Assembly: GCA_020746105.1 (NCBI GenBank)
Contig: CM036630.1
Coordinates: forward strand, 10,273,840-10,337,839
DNA length: 64,000 nt
Reading direction: 5' to 3'
Source of the DNA: Trogon surrucura
Taxonomy: Eukaryota; Chordata; Aves; Trogoniformes; Trogonidae
In this document: one piece after another, positions 50,233 to 62,651 of the stretch
Layout of the letters: each line of letters opens with the position of its first letter
How positions within the stretch are numbered: the stretch's first letter is position 1
Made by a program: the position numbers and the translations under genes
The notes under the pieces: model-generated
Database searches by the model: none
The model's input: only the letters and a program-made list of their open reading frames with translations
Told to the model about the DNA's origin: nothing

Positions 50233-53200
50233 AAAAGCTCTCCAAAGAGAAGCACTTAAGAACAGCAATTCTTCCAATAAAACAAGGTAGAGTACAAGAA
50301 CACTGAGAGAGAAATAATGAAATTTTTCAGAACAGCAGCCTCAGATGAATTTCAGAAGAATTTATATTCTTATGTCTCACAGGTCCTTTTGAAAATTATT
50401 CCCACTTAAGGTGAAATTAATCTTTCCTAACTATCCATCTTGAGGGGCAATATATCTCATGTAAGATGGATAACCTTTCTATGATGCAATTAATTGTTCC
50501 CTTGAGAAACATTAACTTAAAGTAGATGCTAAGCTGAAATTTATTGAAATTAGTCTTGAAGTGATCTGGCTATGGCCATGCTTTATCTGAGCAGAGAAGA
50601 AAAGTCTGACTTTTTTGGATTTTGATACGTACCGTTCTATGCATTAAGTTCCCTGCCTCAAAAATAAGTGTGTGCCCCTCTGGCATTTATTCCACCACAG
50701 AAGGATGCAATGAAATTTTTTAAAGTGTAAAGTTATGTGATGTTTCCTCTTCTCAACCTGAAGTTCATTATGTGTTCGTGCTTCTTGATTTCATAACATT
50801 AATTTTCTAGATTTCATTTGGATGAACTTCATCTCATTACAGAATGAACACATTCTACACCTGGAAGCAAAACCCTGAAATAAATTTTATTTGGTAGGTA
50901 TCACAATTAGCGTAGGCTGATTTCTTAATTAAAAGTGTTTTTTTCATTTACATGTAAGTGGATGTGCAAGGAGTACCTAACGCATTTCTCAGATATTTCC
51001 TTGGACTCATGTTGTTTCTTAGCACTGCATGAAACTATGTAATAGGTTAGCTCCTTGAAACCCCAGCAGCTCTACATCGTGACCATACTACGTTACCATT
51101 GACATTTCACAGAATGAAACCTTCCGTAGTCTTTTTTTACATTGCATCAATCTCAGAATATGTACACATAAGTATTTGTCTGTGGATGCAATACTGGCCT
51201 TCTTAACACATCACTAATGTGTCTGACAGTGACAGCAGCTTGCAGGCTTCATCCCATAGTACACTGCCACACCACCAGTGACCATCTTCTCTGAAGGGCT
51301 CATTCCTTGCAGACTTCTTCCCAATTGTTTTTGGAGCACTTGTTGTTGGACTTTCTGACAACGAGCAGCTTCCACTGCAAACATGGACAAATGCTCAAAA
51401 CCAAGCACACACATGTGCCTAAATTCCAAGCCAGGGAATCAAACTAATGACACGTTTTGAAATAATTTCACTGCAATTCTTAAGTTTTCTGATGGGCACA
51501 GGGACTATGTTTGCAGGTGCATGAACAGGCAAGTTTCCCCTGAGATCTAGATAACCAAGTCAGGACCAACACTATTTACGAGCAGGACAGAGAGAACAAT
51601 TTGAACCGGACCTGCAGCAGGTGAGGCAGATCAGGATCTGAATACATGCGTGAAGGTCTGAAGATGGGGAGAAATTGTGGGAATTTCATTACTTAGACCC
51701 TTCAGTTTTGTGAACCTGAAAGTTAATTATAAAATTTAATTCTTGGCTAAGGAGGAAGAGTGAATGTTTTAACATATGGTGCCAGATGTTATTACAGAAA
51801 AAAAAAAAGAAACTGAACTGAAGCTTTCTGCCATTTCTCCAAAATATTATTCTTCTGAACATTTAATTAACGTAGACAATAATTTCATTTATTTAATTAT
51901 TTTCTAAGAAAGCATCCTTTGAAAAGACTCCCTGTCCAAGATAAAACTGCCAGTCTTCTCTGGAGGATGAAGAAAATGCTCTGATTTGGATTTATGAACT
52001 GTGTGGTTCCACAGCTGGAAAACATAACATGTAGAACAGAAGGGACTTCTTGTCATTTTGTTTCTTGGAATAAGTCCAAAGGAGATATTTGCTCAAAGCT
52101 GAAACTCCTTTCTCATTCTTTTTTTTTTTTTTCTGACAAATTTGACAGCCACAACTTTTGACTCGAACAGATACAAACCAAGAAAAAATTTGTGAGGTAC
52201 AGCTACGAGTTTTGTTACGTCTCTCAGTGCGTGTTGTAAAGGCTGGGACTTGATTCTGCAATGCATTTTGTTCTGTTTGTCTGAAGTTTTTATAGCGTTG
52301 ACTCTGACTATCTTTGTCCTTCCTAAGTAAAGTGTGTTTGTTTATTGAGATCCTCAACAAGATTAGAGACCCCACCACTCCTTCCCTTAAGAGAGCAGGG
52401 TACATTGCAGACACACCTTTATACTACAATTGAAGAAAAATCCAGACAAATGCTCACAACATGAGAGGCTTGCTGGATTACAGATATAAATATAGTTCTG
52501 AGCTGCAGTTCTTTGTAGTTCACACGCTGGAGGAGCATTGGCAGAGCATATGGCTCATGACCTAGTTAGCCTCACTTGGAAACAGGGTTTCCTTTTCCTG
52601 CTTAGAAAAGCAGTCGTTTCAGCTGCTTGTCTATTCCTTTAACAAGCTGAGGTGGGCACTAGGTTTTAACTGGTTGTGCTGCTGAGGATGTGTTGCCTGC
52701 TCATTGCTCCAGCCATGGGCAGATACTGCAGGTTTATGTTTGGTCCCTCCACCCCTGAGCATTTACTTACCTAAAAGAGAGCAGTGGGGGTAAGAGAGAG
52801 AAATGATGTAGATGAAAGTGGAAGCCACGCTGAGGAACAAAGGACTAGCAGCAACATTAAGACTGTTTCTAGGGAGTTTATCGTAGAGGACAGCATGGAC
52901 ATGATACTATCCTTTGGCTCCCAGCTAATCAAGCTGTCACCTTTGAATTGTTTTTTATTTCAGGGAAATTCTTTCTGGTCCAAAGAAAACTCCTCTGTTT
53001 TGGTGAAAGATTAACATCAGGTGGTGGTTGAGATTCTTGTTTCTTGTGGTGGTGATGACTCTATCTGTTGCCCAGATACACAAATTTCCTAGCTCTTCCT
53101 TTGGAAATTCCTCAAGTTCCAAACCTGTTGCTATAACGACTATGTAACCTTGCCAATGAAACTGAAAACTTCTAATCTGTATTTCTTTATGTCCATCCCA

Positions 53201-53439
53201 CTTTGGATAGTTCCTCTATGTTCATTCTGTTCTTCCTTCGAAAGATGCTGCATGTAACATGTGCAGAGATTAAACAGTGTCCTACTCCCTTCTGCTTATT
53301 TTGGGCCAATTCAGGTCTGAACCTCAGGACAGATCAAACCAGTGGGTGACGTTTACCAGCTGAGAGCTGCTGTGAATGCAGAACAATGTGCTGCTTAGCT
53401 TGCACACATATACTTGCACTATTTCCAGGGTTTTCACGA
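50233..53439. other. Unique AT-rich DNA, no gene seen
   Basis: No gene recognised. The 140-codon minus-strand frame at 51992-52414 contains a lysine run translated from the poly-T tract at 52119-52132, a sign that it is non-coding. Confidence 0.55.
52119..52132. repeat. Poly-T tract (14 T)
   Basis: A run of 14 T in unique sequence. Confidence 0.85.
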
Positions 53440-53700
53440 ACAATCTTCAACATCGTTATTTCACGCAGTAACATTTGCACGAGTGAGTTTGACAATGCCA
53501 TCTTGCAGCTTTTTCCTGTATTGTTTGGATAATTGCATTGTCAAGAATTACTTATCATACATTTAGCACTTAATACCCGTTTATTATGAGTTCATGTAAC
53601 TGCTATTTAAAGAATAATACATGCTAACTCCTTTCTACGCCATTTGATGCCACTTTGATTCTGTAATTGCTGGTTTCCTAGGATATTATGCCACAAAACC
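53440..53700. other. AT-rich block resembling a conserved noncoding element
   Basis: A repeat-free block with an NKX2-type CACTTAA (53567-53573), a GATA-type CTTATCAT just before it, a HOX-type TTTATTATGAG (about 53580), and SOX-like ATTGTTTGG and CATTGTC. The density of developmental-factor cores is suggestive only; such motifs are frequent in AT-rich DNA. Confidence 0.2.
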
Positions 53701-54229
53701 TGAAGAAATAATTGGTTGTTTCATTCCAGACAATACGTTTTGGAGTTGCATAGAGTTTAACTGGCAGATTTGTAACAGTGCAAGAGAGGCATAAAGGGAA
53801 CGAATGTTAACCGTGGAACAAGATTGAACAATGTAACTTGTGTAGCTATTGGTATTCTGCAGCTACAGTTAATATTGTTCAAAGAAAAAATATTCTTTAT
53901 GCAAATATTCTAAGTTTTATGCCTTTGGGGGATGCTATCTGCAAGAGTATGTCAGTATCGCATGTCAGAACAGGGTGAAACAAGTACCAAATGTGATGTG
54001 AAAAATAGGTGACTAAAAACCACAGCTCTTTCAATGCTCAGCTATAATTATTTTTGTTTGCAGAGTACATGCTAAAATCTGCAGAAGTAACTGCTGGTTT
54101 TGTGGGGGATTGATTTTGTAAGTACATAAATGCAAAATGAAGGAGTATCTTGCAAGTATATTTAAAAAGCACTATTTTAGCTGAACTTTTGACACTTGTT
54201 AACTCTGTTATCAAGTGGTGGTAAAATAC

Positions 54230-54380
54230 TAATGTGTGTTCTTTTTCAGCATTTTTACAGCCTGCATTTGCTTTATAGCAAATCCTGTTATTTTATTAGA
54301 AAAATTTGCCACTTTTATCTGCTTTTAATTTGTTTATAAGCTTATAATTATGGTTATTGTCACTTTCCATCGTAAGATCA
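54230..54380. other. AT-rich block with 14-bp palindrome
   Basis: A repeat-free AT-rich block containing the perfect palindrome TTATAAGCTTATAA (54334-54347), followed by TAATTATGGTTATTGTC. A few 14-bp palindromes are expected by chance in 64 kb, so the interest lies in the whole block and not in the palindrome alone. Confidence 0.2.
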
Positions 54381-54790
54381 CAGAATTACCGCATACAGTT
54401 TTGCCAGCCTTTAACTAACTGGGCTGAAATTTGTCAGAGCTCCCAAATTTGTAAACCAGGCTAAAGACTAGATAAAAGACCATGATTCTGGTCATTTTTT
54501 CTCTGGAAAATGTCATCATGCCTCCCCTGGCAGGGACGGTCACCCTTTGAGTAGCTTTACATGCTTGGTTCCTTCAGGAAAGCGTCATTAGTAGTTTATC
54601 CGTGTTCCCAGTTTGCTGCCTGACTTACTCAGAGCTGTAGAAGAACTCTCTGGGGGAGCTCTGAGATGGAGGCAACCCATACTGAGTCCTGCTCAAGGGC
54701 CTTAACTACTGCATTTTTATTTAAAAATAGTAAGAAGGAACAATTGTCCTTTATCCAACATCTGGATGCCAGAGTATCAGTTTTGTACTA

Positions 54791-54868
54791 CTACAGCTGT
54801 AGCTGATACTGGAGCTTGCCTTAATGTACAGCATGTACATTAAAAATCATTCTCAAAATCATTCTTCA
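54791..54868. repeat. Cluster of palindromes and a short direct repeat
   Basis: Within 78 bp there is a perfect 12-bp palindrome CTACAGCTGTAG (54791-54802), a 10-bp inverted repeat TTAATGTACA / TGTACATTAA with a 3-nt spacer (54821-54843), and a direct repeat of AAAATCATTCT just after it. Each is weak alone; the clustering is mildly unusual. Confidence 0.6.
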
Positions 54869-57800
54869 CAAGTCTCTGAAGATGGTTTAGAGGAAAGGCT
54901 AGGTTCAGTTTACTTCTTACAAAGCTTCCCATCACCTCAGCCTCTCTGCATTATGCCACTTGGGCACCTAAAATGAAAACAGCTTTGCCTGAACCACGCA
55001 CCTGCAGGGCTCTTCTCGGGCAGCAGAGTTGGTGTAGTCTGGACTGCAATTTATGCTGTCTTAAATTAGGTAATGAAAACAGGCTGCTGAGATCTAAAAT
55101 TGTCTATCATCTCCTCACTCTAACTACCCAGTTCACTAATTTAGGTAAGAAAATCCATCTTGTGCATATCTAAAGGTGATTGTGATGTGTTCCCCATACA
55201 AGTGATGATGACCTGAGTTTGTAGACTCGGGACATCACTGAGACTTAAAATAGAAATGAATCAACCTCTTAATAACAGCTGACATGAAAGGGAAGAAAGG
55301 GAATGCTAAATCTGTAGCTCAGATATTTTTCTCCCCATGGTAGAAGTAACAAAATGTTCATTATTTTAATGAGGGGCTATATTCTCAAATTATATAAATA
55401 TGGGTAAGTTCCAGATGCATATAACTGCTGCTCCTTTTCTAATTGGAATGTCCAGAGGTCTGCAGCAGAAGGTGGTGCATACATCACTACATGTAATAAC
55501 TTATTAATGATGTCTCTGGGTGGCCTGACCAGAGACTGACTCATCATCAAATTCATTTTCTGATGACAGCCAGACAAATCAAGACAAGTCATGTAGATAA
55601 TAATTCAAGTTTGAGAACAGACTATTGAGTTTTATGGTCATCTAATTAAACCCAGCAGGACTACCATCATCTTAATTAAAAGAAACTTTCTTATTGTATT
55701 CAACAAAAAATAATGACACAAGCAAATAAAAAAAGGGGCTCTGTAACATGAATTACAGTGCTCTCATGACCTTCCAGAAAAGTTTGTTGCTTCTGCAGCC
55801 TACAACAGCACCTCAGCAAGGATCTGTGAGACTCTGAAAAATGAAATCAGATCAATCCTTCACTAGCAAACCCCAGCCCAATATTTCGCTTCATTTCTGT
55901 GCCTCTGCTCTGGTCTCATAGAAAGGAGAATGGAAGCATAGTACACCCCCCCACCTCGAGGGATGTGTTTAGGTGCAATACTAAGGCACGCAGCTGTGGG
56001 TTCTGCAGCTCAAACTGCGACAGGTACAGGAATTAACAGCAGTTGTTCACAATTAGTATCAAGCCCTAAGCTCAGCTGTTTGGTGCTAGAAAGGATGGCA
56101 GTGTGGCTATCCACCCCAATAAGGTTCTGAGGAGGTGGCTCAGCTGCAGCCAGGGCCAGCACTGCTCACAGGCTTTAAGAGGCAGCAGTGGCAGCAGCTC
56201 CCCTTGTTCTACTGATTCTTCTGAAGCTATTTCAGCCCTCTGACCTGCTGCACTCTGAATGGGGTTTTGCACTGAACATAAAAACTATTGCTCACAGACA
56301 GAAGCTTGCAGCAAAAAAGGTAAAAGTTCTGCATGGGGCGTGTAATGTGGGATTGGATTTTTGAAAGTGGTAGATTCAGATCCAGTGGTAGACTGATTCC
56401 TGCAAAAGACTTCCTGGATGGTAAACACAAGGGTCACAGCATGAAAAGCACCTAAGAGCATTAGCAATACTAACCACCCCACAAATCTTGGATTAGGTAC
56501 TTCAGACCCATTTCAAAGTGACTGGGTTGTGGGTTGTTTTGATATCATTAATAAGCTAATACCAATGCAAACCAAACTGAAAGTTGTACTTTAAGTGTAC
56601 AAAATGCACCTGCATAGTGCGTGTGTGATCTGAAGTTTAAAAGCACATGCTTGACCCAGCATCAGATGCTAATGCTCTGGAAGGCAGCCTGCTATATTTA
56701 ACTTAGCCAAAATATAGCTGAATTCACCCTTTTACAGCCTGCATTCAGCAATTTGCCTTTATGAATTGCTGATGGTAAAGTTGTCTTTACTGTCTGAGGC
56801 TTCATACTGTAAGTGTGGATTGGGTCATTAGTAGGTTCTTTCTATAAGCAATATTTTCTATTTTTCTAAAGGATGTGGCAGGTTGCTAATAAAGTTCACT
56901 TTTTTTCACCTTGACATATATGTACGAAGAAGGTGCTTCTAGAAAACAATTAAGAACTAAAGGAGTTAGATATATAGAGTCTACAATGAAGCTGGGTCAT
57001 TGCTTACTGCAAAAATCTCAGCTAGGGCTGCAGAATTCTCCATGTTTATTCTAGTAAGATGTCTGAAGTATTTCCGTTCCAACAACTGCTGCCTTAAATG
57101 TTAGAAGGGATACTGTGGATTAAAAATAAGTTCCTGGCTAATTCTTTAAGCCAGGTGCATTAATTATAAGTGCGAGACAGGATGAGGGAATAAACCCACT
57201 GAACCAAAAGGGAAAGAGCAATGTGAAAGTGTCAGTCTACAGAGGCAGCATGTATTTCTGTTTAATACATTAATAATGACCAATTTGCTCTAGTTTCTTG
57301 GTTGTTTGGGGGGATGTCTAAATCCCCTCTTTTCTGATTTTTCAAAAGCTTTCACTCCTCTTTGAGGGAAATTAGAACTGAATCAGAAACATCTGGAGTT
57401 TTTTTTCTGTACATTTAGGGTCTCTGAGCAGGCAACCATTGCTGCCACTTCCTTGTACAAATGCATGTGGATCTCCAGGTGTTTGTGCACAGCTGTTCAA
57501 TAGATGCTGGGCTCTGTTGTATCCAATCACTTTTGCAGCTGGAAATTCAGGCAGGCAGGCAACAATCTGCATCTAACCTTGGAAACACAGCTCTTGATCT
57601 GCAGCTTTTTCATGTCTTGTTCAAGCCAGGCCATGCTGTGCTTCCAAACTGCCTGAGATGTATGTCAGAAACAAGAATTGAGAAAGATCGTATTCCTGAA
57701 AGTGCCACTGATAAGAATTTTGAGGTCCAAGCATTTCCAGAAAACTCTGTCTGTATTCGGGGAGATATTCCAGAACCATTCCCAGAATTCTTAGCTCTGA

Positions 57801-59531
57801 TGTATATATAACAGGGGTAACCATCCGCAGCAGTTCCTGCTTTTGTGTCAGTTGTGAGTGGATGTGGGTGTACACCAGGTTGCCACCCACCAACATTATG
57901 GAAGCAGGCTCCAGCACTGAGTAGTCCCCTTGCCTCTACTCCCCAAATATGTAGCTGCTGCCAGCAGATACCATGGTTGCAAGACAACTAAACAGGTGTG
58001 GAGCATGTTAAAGCCTGCATTTAAAAGGATCTTGCTATGAGAAATCAGCACTTCCATGGTATTGTATTGTCACTCTGCTTCTCTTGAGTACCTACTGTTA
58101 ATGACATGTAATCATTAACTGCATAAGTAATAGTTTTCTTAATAACAGGGGAAGGGGAGGTATTCAGAACATGTTCAGTTTAGCCAGGTGACATTCCCAC
58201 GTGATTTTTTCATTTTTGAAGACAGCAGTAATATTGAATAGTTTATTTGGGCTTTTTTTCCCCATCAGCAGAGTGATGTGTATGAATATGTCACATGCAA
58301 AGGACTCCACTATGTTTCGGTTTGTGATGTTCCCATAAATTTTTTCATGATACCTGCTGCATCTCTGTTGACACTGTGCATCTTGATGTTCTATATTCTT
58401 GATTTTTTTCCTTAAAGATACCAAAAGAGATTGGAGAGAATATTTTGCAAATATATTTTGGTTTCAAAGTTCTCAACAGGGCATCAGGTGTATTTAAAAC
58501 AAAATATGTGGCAGATGCCTTGTCTTGATCTCAGCAGATCTCTCCTCTTCCATGATAAAGCAAGTTTTTCTACAGAGATTGTTGTTATTAAACCATTAGT
58601 TTGTAATTGAGAGTTTCTATCCACCTTACATGAATTTCCACTTCATGATCACCCACAGGGTAACTGTTGCAGCACTGCTGCAGAAAACTAGTTGTGAATA
58701 AAAGTTCATGAATGCAGTTACTTACGAAGACTGAACACCAATAATTTTTTTTTCAATAGGAAAAAAGGACTTTTATTTGGATGAAAAAAAATCTGAAAGG
58801 TGTAAACCAACGATCAAAGAACACATACAGAGGCAGTGGGAACTGAGTCTATGAAAACTTAATATCTAAGCAGTAAAAATCAGTGGATTATTAAGAATCT
58901 CAATTTCAGAACTACTGGAAACTTCAAAATATGTTCTGCAGGTCATTGGTGTGGATTTGAAAGGAAGAGTGGAAAGGACAGAAGAAGGAACCCTTTTTCT
59001 TCACCACTATCTGGCAACAAATCACGCTTCCACTATTCAAGAAATTTGTTGTTAGACTTGTTTAATCAAGGCTGGAGCTTCCACTAGAATTCAGTACCTG
59101 CAAACACATTGCTCTAAGTCTGGAAAGCTGTGGTGATTTTCAGCAGTTTATACCAGTCTTGATTTTTTTATTTTTTCCTTGAAAATAAATACACAATTTG
59201 TTCTTCCATGCAGTGAGATTGTAGGTCCTGGGAGAGGTGCAGGAGCATGAGGGAGCTGCCGGCTTCGTCTCTGGGGAGCGTGGCTGAAGTCCTGGTGCTG
59301 CCATTGCTGCTGGGCACAGTGACAGGCAGTGACACTGCGGCAGGGACTATGTGACAACACTCCCGGGGGTGTGACACCCCAGTTCCCACCTATCCCAGCC
59401 AGTGAGTACAGCCAACATGGTGCCAGCAGTAGTATTTTTTTTACAGTGGTGGAACTGTTTTAAAGCAAAGAGCACAAAGAAAGAGGGGAAAGTATTTTGC
59501 TCAATGTGATGCAACTAGAACACTGGGGTTT

Positions 59532-59553
59532 TTGGTTGGTTGGTTGGTTGGTT
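59532..59553. repeat. (TTGG)n microsatellite
   Basis: About five TTGG units, degenerating into TTTGTTGTTG. Confidence 0.9.
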
Positions 59554-59618
59554 TGTTGTTGTCGCTCTTCAAACTTTCTTCCTATTCCCTTCAAGTAGAA
59601 AAGCCTGTGGCACTGCAT

Positions 59619-59634
59619 AAAAAAAAAAAAAAAA
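59619..59634. repeat. Poly-A tract (16 A)
   Basis: A run of 16 A without a nearby upstream polyadenylation hexamer. Confidence 0.85.
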
Positions 59635-62529
59635 GATGCAATGTTTGAGCCCAGAACACCATTTGCTTGGGTTTGTCCTCCTGACAAAGCCTCACCTGAT
59701 TTACAGGGAGGGGGCTATCACCAGTTGCCTCATGAGTGTCAAGTGTAATTTTCTGGGCTTGAATCTAAACAGACTTCATTGTCTTTTCCTGCCCAGAAAC
59801 AGTTCTTTTCTCCCTTGATACCCACATCTTGTAGGGAGCTGGGAGTTTGAATTATCTTTCAACAGAAACAAATGCTTGAGGCTTGATACCTACTAAATGT
59901 GAGCTTATTTTTCTACATTTTACCCCTCACCATACACGTGTCTTGCATCTGCATTGAAATAAGTAATTAGACAGTGCATTGAGCTTCTATTCACACCTTA
60001 ATTGCAGGTTGCTTCTCCCCTTAAAAAGAATAAAATAAAAGTTTGCTCTTTTCAGCCTTGTCCTTGGGCAAAAAAGCCAATTAGTAAACCCTAACTTCTA
60101 AATATTGTGGCTCAGTGCTGTTAATTATGAGAAATAAGAAAAGGCTCCAACACTTCCAGAGGAGAGCCTGTGGGTAAAAGGAAAGTTCTAGAAATTAAAG
60201 GGCTGTTGGGCAGCCATTATTTGAAGATGAAAACTGCACAGCTCTGGGACTGCAGGCTGAAAGGATCAGCAGGGCTCTGCTGCCTTCTGAGCACAATGAA
60301 ACAGGAGGCAAATACTAACCTGGAACACATTTAGAACTGAGGAAAAGGCCTTTGCTCTAGTGGTTTTATTCTTGATTTTGAAAGCAGAGTCTAAAACAAG
60401 CCTACAGCAGAGTTTGCCCTCATTTTTCCTTTGTTTAATGGTAAAGAGTTTCTTTCAACTGAGGGAATGTGTCTGCCTGAGCAGACCCGTTTTCTAAAAA
60501 TGAAAATGTGAGGCTGGTATTGAGCAAAACAGAGAAAGCAAGATTTGTGTCAGCCCGATGACTGAGGGCCCATCTGTCCCCCTCCTCAGGTGCCAGGATG
60601 GGTCAGAGCACGGAGGGAAGGTCCCTGAGTGTGATTTTCCTTGGGTTCCCGCTAGTGCTGGTGGCTGCTCCAACGGCGCTGCTGATTCCGCAGCTTCCTT
60701 TGTACACAGGAAAAAAACCCAGTGCGGAGCAAGAACTGGACTGCTCGCTCCCAGTGCCTCACACCTTGCTTTTTGGCAGCCTGGCCCATGTTTAGCTGAG
60801 GCCTTTGGGATGGTAATGTGGTTGTATTCCCCCTTATTTAAAGCTACTTCATACTAACATTGTGATGTAGAGGTGTTTGTATGCAATTTGCAGCCAGGGA
60901 TGTGGAGGCTTAAACTCCTACACTTTGAACCTTAGAGGCGAACAGGCAGATCTGCAAGCTCTGAGGGAGGAAAATACAGTGTCTGGTTTTGTAACCGTGG
61001 AAAGGGGAAACCTGTATGTGGTCTATCATAGTATTTAAAGGCTCTAAAGTCAGTTTATGGGACTCAGGAGCAATGGACAAAGCTGCCATCCAGCCTTAAC
61101 CCACACTACAGCTATTCCTGGGAAAGCCGAGTCAGGAAACGTTATGTTAGTAAGAGGTTGTAAGTCCTGAGTGTAGGTTCATGGGCCTCTTGATACACAG
61201 GTAACACAGCCATGTATCCAAACTGGCGTTTTCACACCACAAATTTAATTTTGTCAGGCTGAAAAATAACTGAGCTTGTCCTCCCTCAAGACCCACCTAG
61301 ATTCTAGTACTGAGTTTTATTAGACTGTGAAATACATTTGTATGAGAATTGGTGAAACAGGCTTAAAAGCAGAAAATTCGGTCTTCAGAACTGGTGCCCC
61401 TGAGAACACACTGCAGGAAATGATCTGGTGTTGGTAAGAAATGGGGAAACACGGCTTAATTTCTTTTTACATCGTATTTTCAAATGAAGATAAAGTCAAA
61501 AAAAAGAGGCTCTATGATGCTGTTAGGCCTTAGAATTGAATTACAATAATTCTGTTTGCCATTAGTGGCAATCTGTCTCATACCTTACTTTACCCAGACT
61601 GGGCTGGCTGCTGGGCAGGGCTGGATTTAGAGGGAACAAGGTCTTGCTTCTTGTGACTTCAGACACTTGCTGGCGCTTAAGTTTTCAACAGAATTTAAGA
61701 TACCAACTAGCCAAAATATATTGAAAGTTCAGCTGTAATGGGAGCCTTTTGTGCCTCTACGAAATTCCCAGTGCCAGTAAGTGGCCCCCAGCTCTCGGCA
61801 GCACAGAGAACCCCTCTGCCACAGCTGCCACCAGCCCTCCCTGCTCTTGTCCCTTTGCCCAACTGAGGGCTGGCTGGAACCAGAGAGGATCTCATCAGCA
61901 GAGCAAAGTTCCCTTGGAGCTTTACGAGTCTGGGACATCCACAGCAAGCCTGATGCTAAACCACCTGGCCCCAGAGCCCAGCAGCAGCATGGTGTCAATA
62001 TAAACTCACTTCTCTAGCTATGCTGTGAGCAGGTGCGGCACAGCTCTCTCCTTGATGACTTTCTTAGATGTCCTCTGGTCTCTCAGCAGCACTTTCTGTT
62101 CATTATGAATCATTTGGGAGGTATTTTTGTTCCCTGGCATTTGCATTTTCTGTAACGGGTTCCTTTATCTGTTCTGATCCTTTCTGCTCAGCATGTCCAA
62201 TCATTTTCACTCTGCACTGAGTAAAGACACAGTTTACAAAATATCTACCTGGTAGTTGCTATTCGAAAGCGTGTTACGTGCCAGGGATTCAGCCCTGTTT
62301 GAACACAAAGTAAGGCATCCATCTAAAAAAGCTCAACCTCACCATGCAGCTGATTGAAGAGGTTATCTGGTGAAGCAGAGACAGCCTTGTGCTGCAGTTT
62401 CTGTGATTGTTTATGTAAATCTATAGGGTAAAACAGATTTGCCTCGTGTTCCAGTCCCTTTCCATTTGTGTCACACAGTTACACCAGGTTTGCAGCAATG
62501 CTAAACTTAGATGCACCTGCATTGCCTCC

Positions 62530-62651
62530 CGTATCGAGGCAAGAAAGTTTTCTCAGGCCGGATAGTTTTCTCATCGTCGACGTTTGACAAATGAGCATCC
62601 GGGAGCACAAGTGGCTGTTCAGTGCGCAGCAGCATGCGCTGTTAGCGCCCG
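62530..62651. promoter_or_regulatory. CpG-dense patch, candidate regulatory element
   Basis: Eleven CpGs occur in about 122 bp (62530, 62535, 62559, 62575, 62578, 62581, 62600, 62625, 62637, 62646, 62650), including ATCGTCGACG. A short inverted repeat GCGCA / TGCGC at 62624-62639 adds local structure. This exceeds the CpG-poor background. A 90-codon frame crosses it (62584-62856) but shows no domain. Confidence 0.3.

Larger units (their letters stand above)
54869..62529. other. Unique DNA, no gene seen
   Basis: No recognisable gene. Overlapping frames of 98-125 codons on both strands at 57461-57987 lack domains. A moderately GC-rich stretch at about 59225-59420 contains the inverted repeat GGGGTGTGACACCCC but no recognisable element. 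Simple repeats are (TTGG)n at 59532-59553 and A16 at 59619-59634. Confidence 0.55.

Noticed and set aside
51992-52414. Minus-strand frame of 140 codons
   Set aside because: It contains a lysine run translated directly from the poly-T tract at 52119-52132, and has no domain.
55201-55246. C-box/D-box-like pair (GTGATGA ... CTGA) suggesting a C/D snoRNA
   Set aside because: The spacing is too short, with no terminal stem and no internal C'/D' boxes.
57461-57987. Overlapping plus and minus frames of 98-125 codons
   Set aside because: Three frames are open at once over the same bases, and none resembles a known protein.
59360-59380. GGGGTGTGACACCCC palindrome
   Set aside because: It is a short palindrome in a GC-rich stretch, expected by chance, with no linked element.
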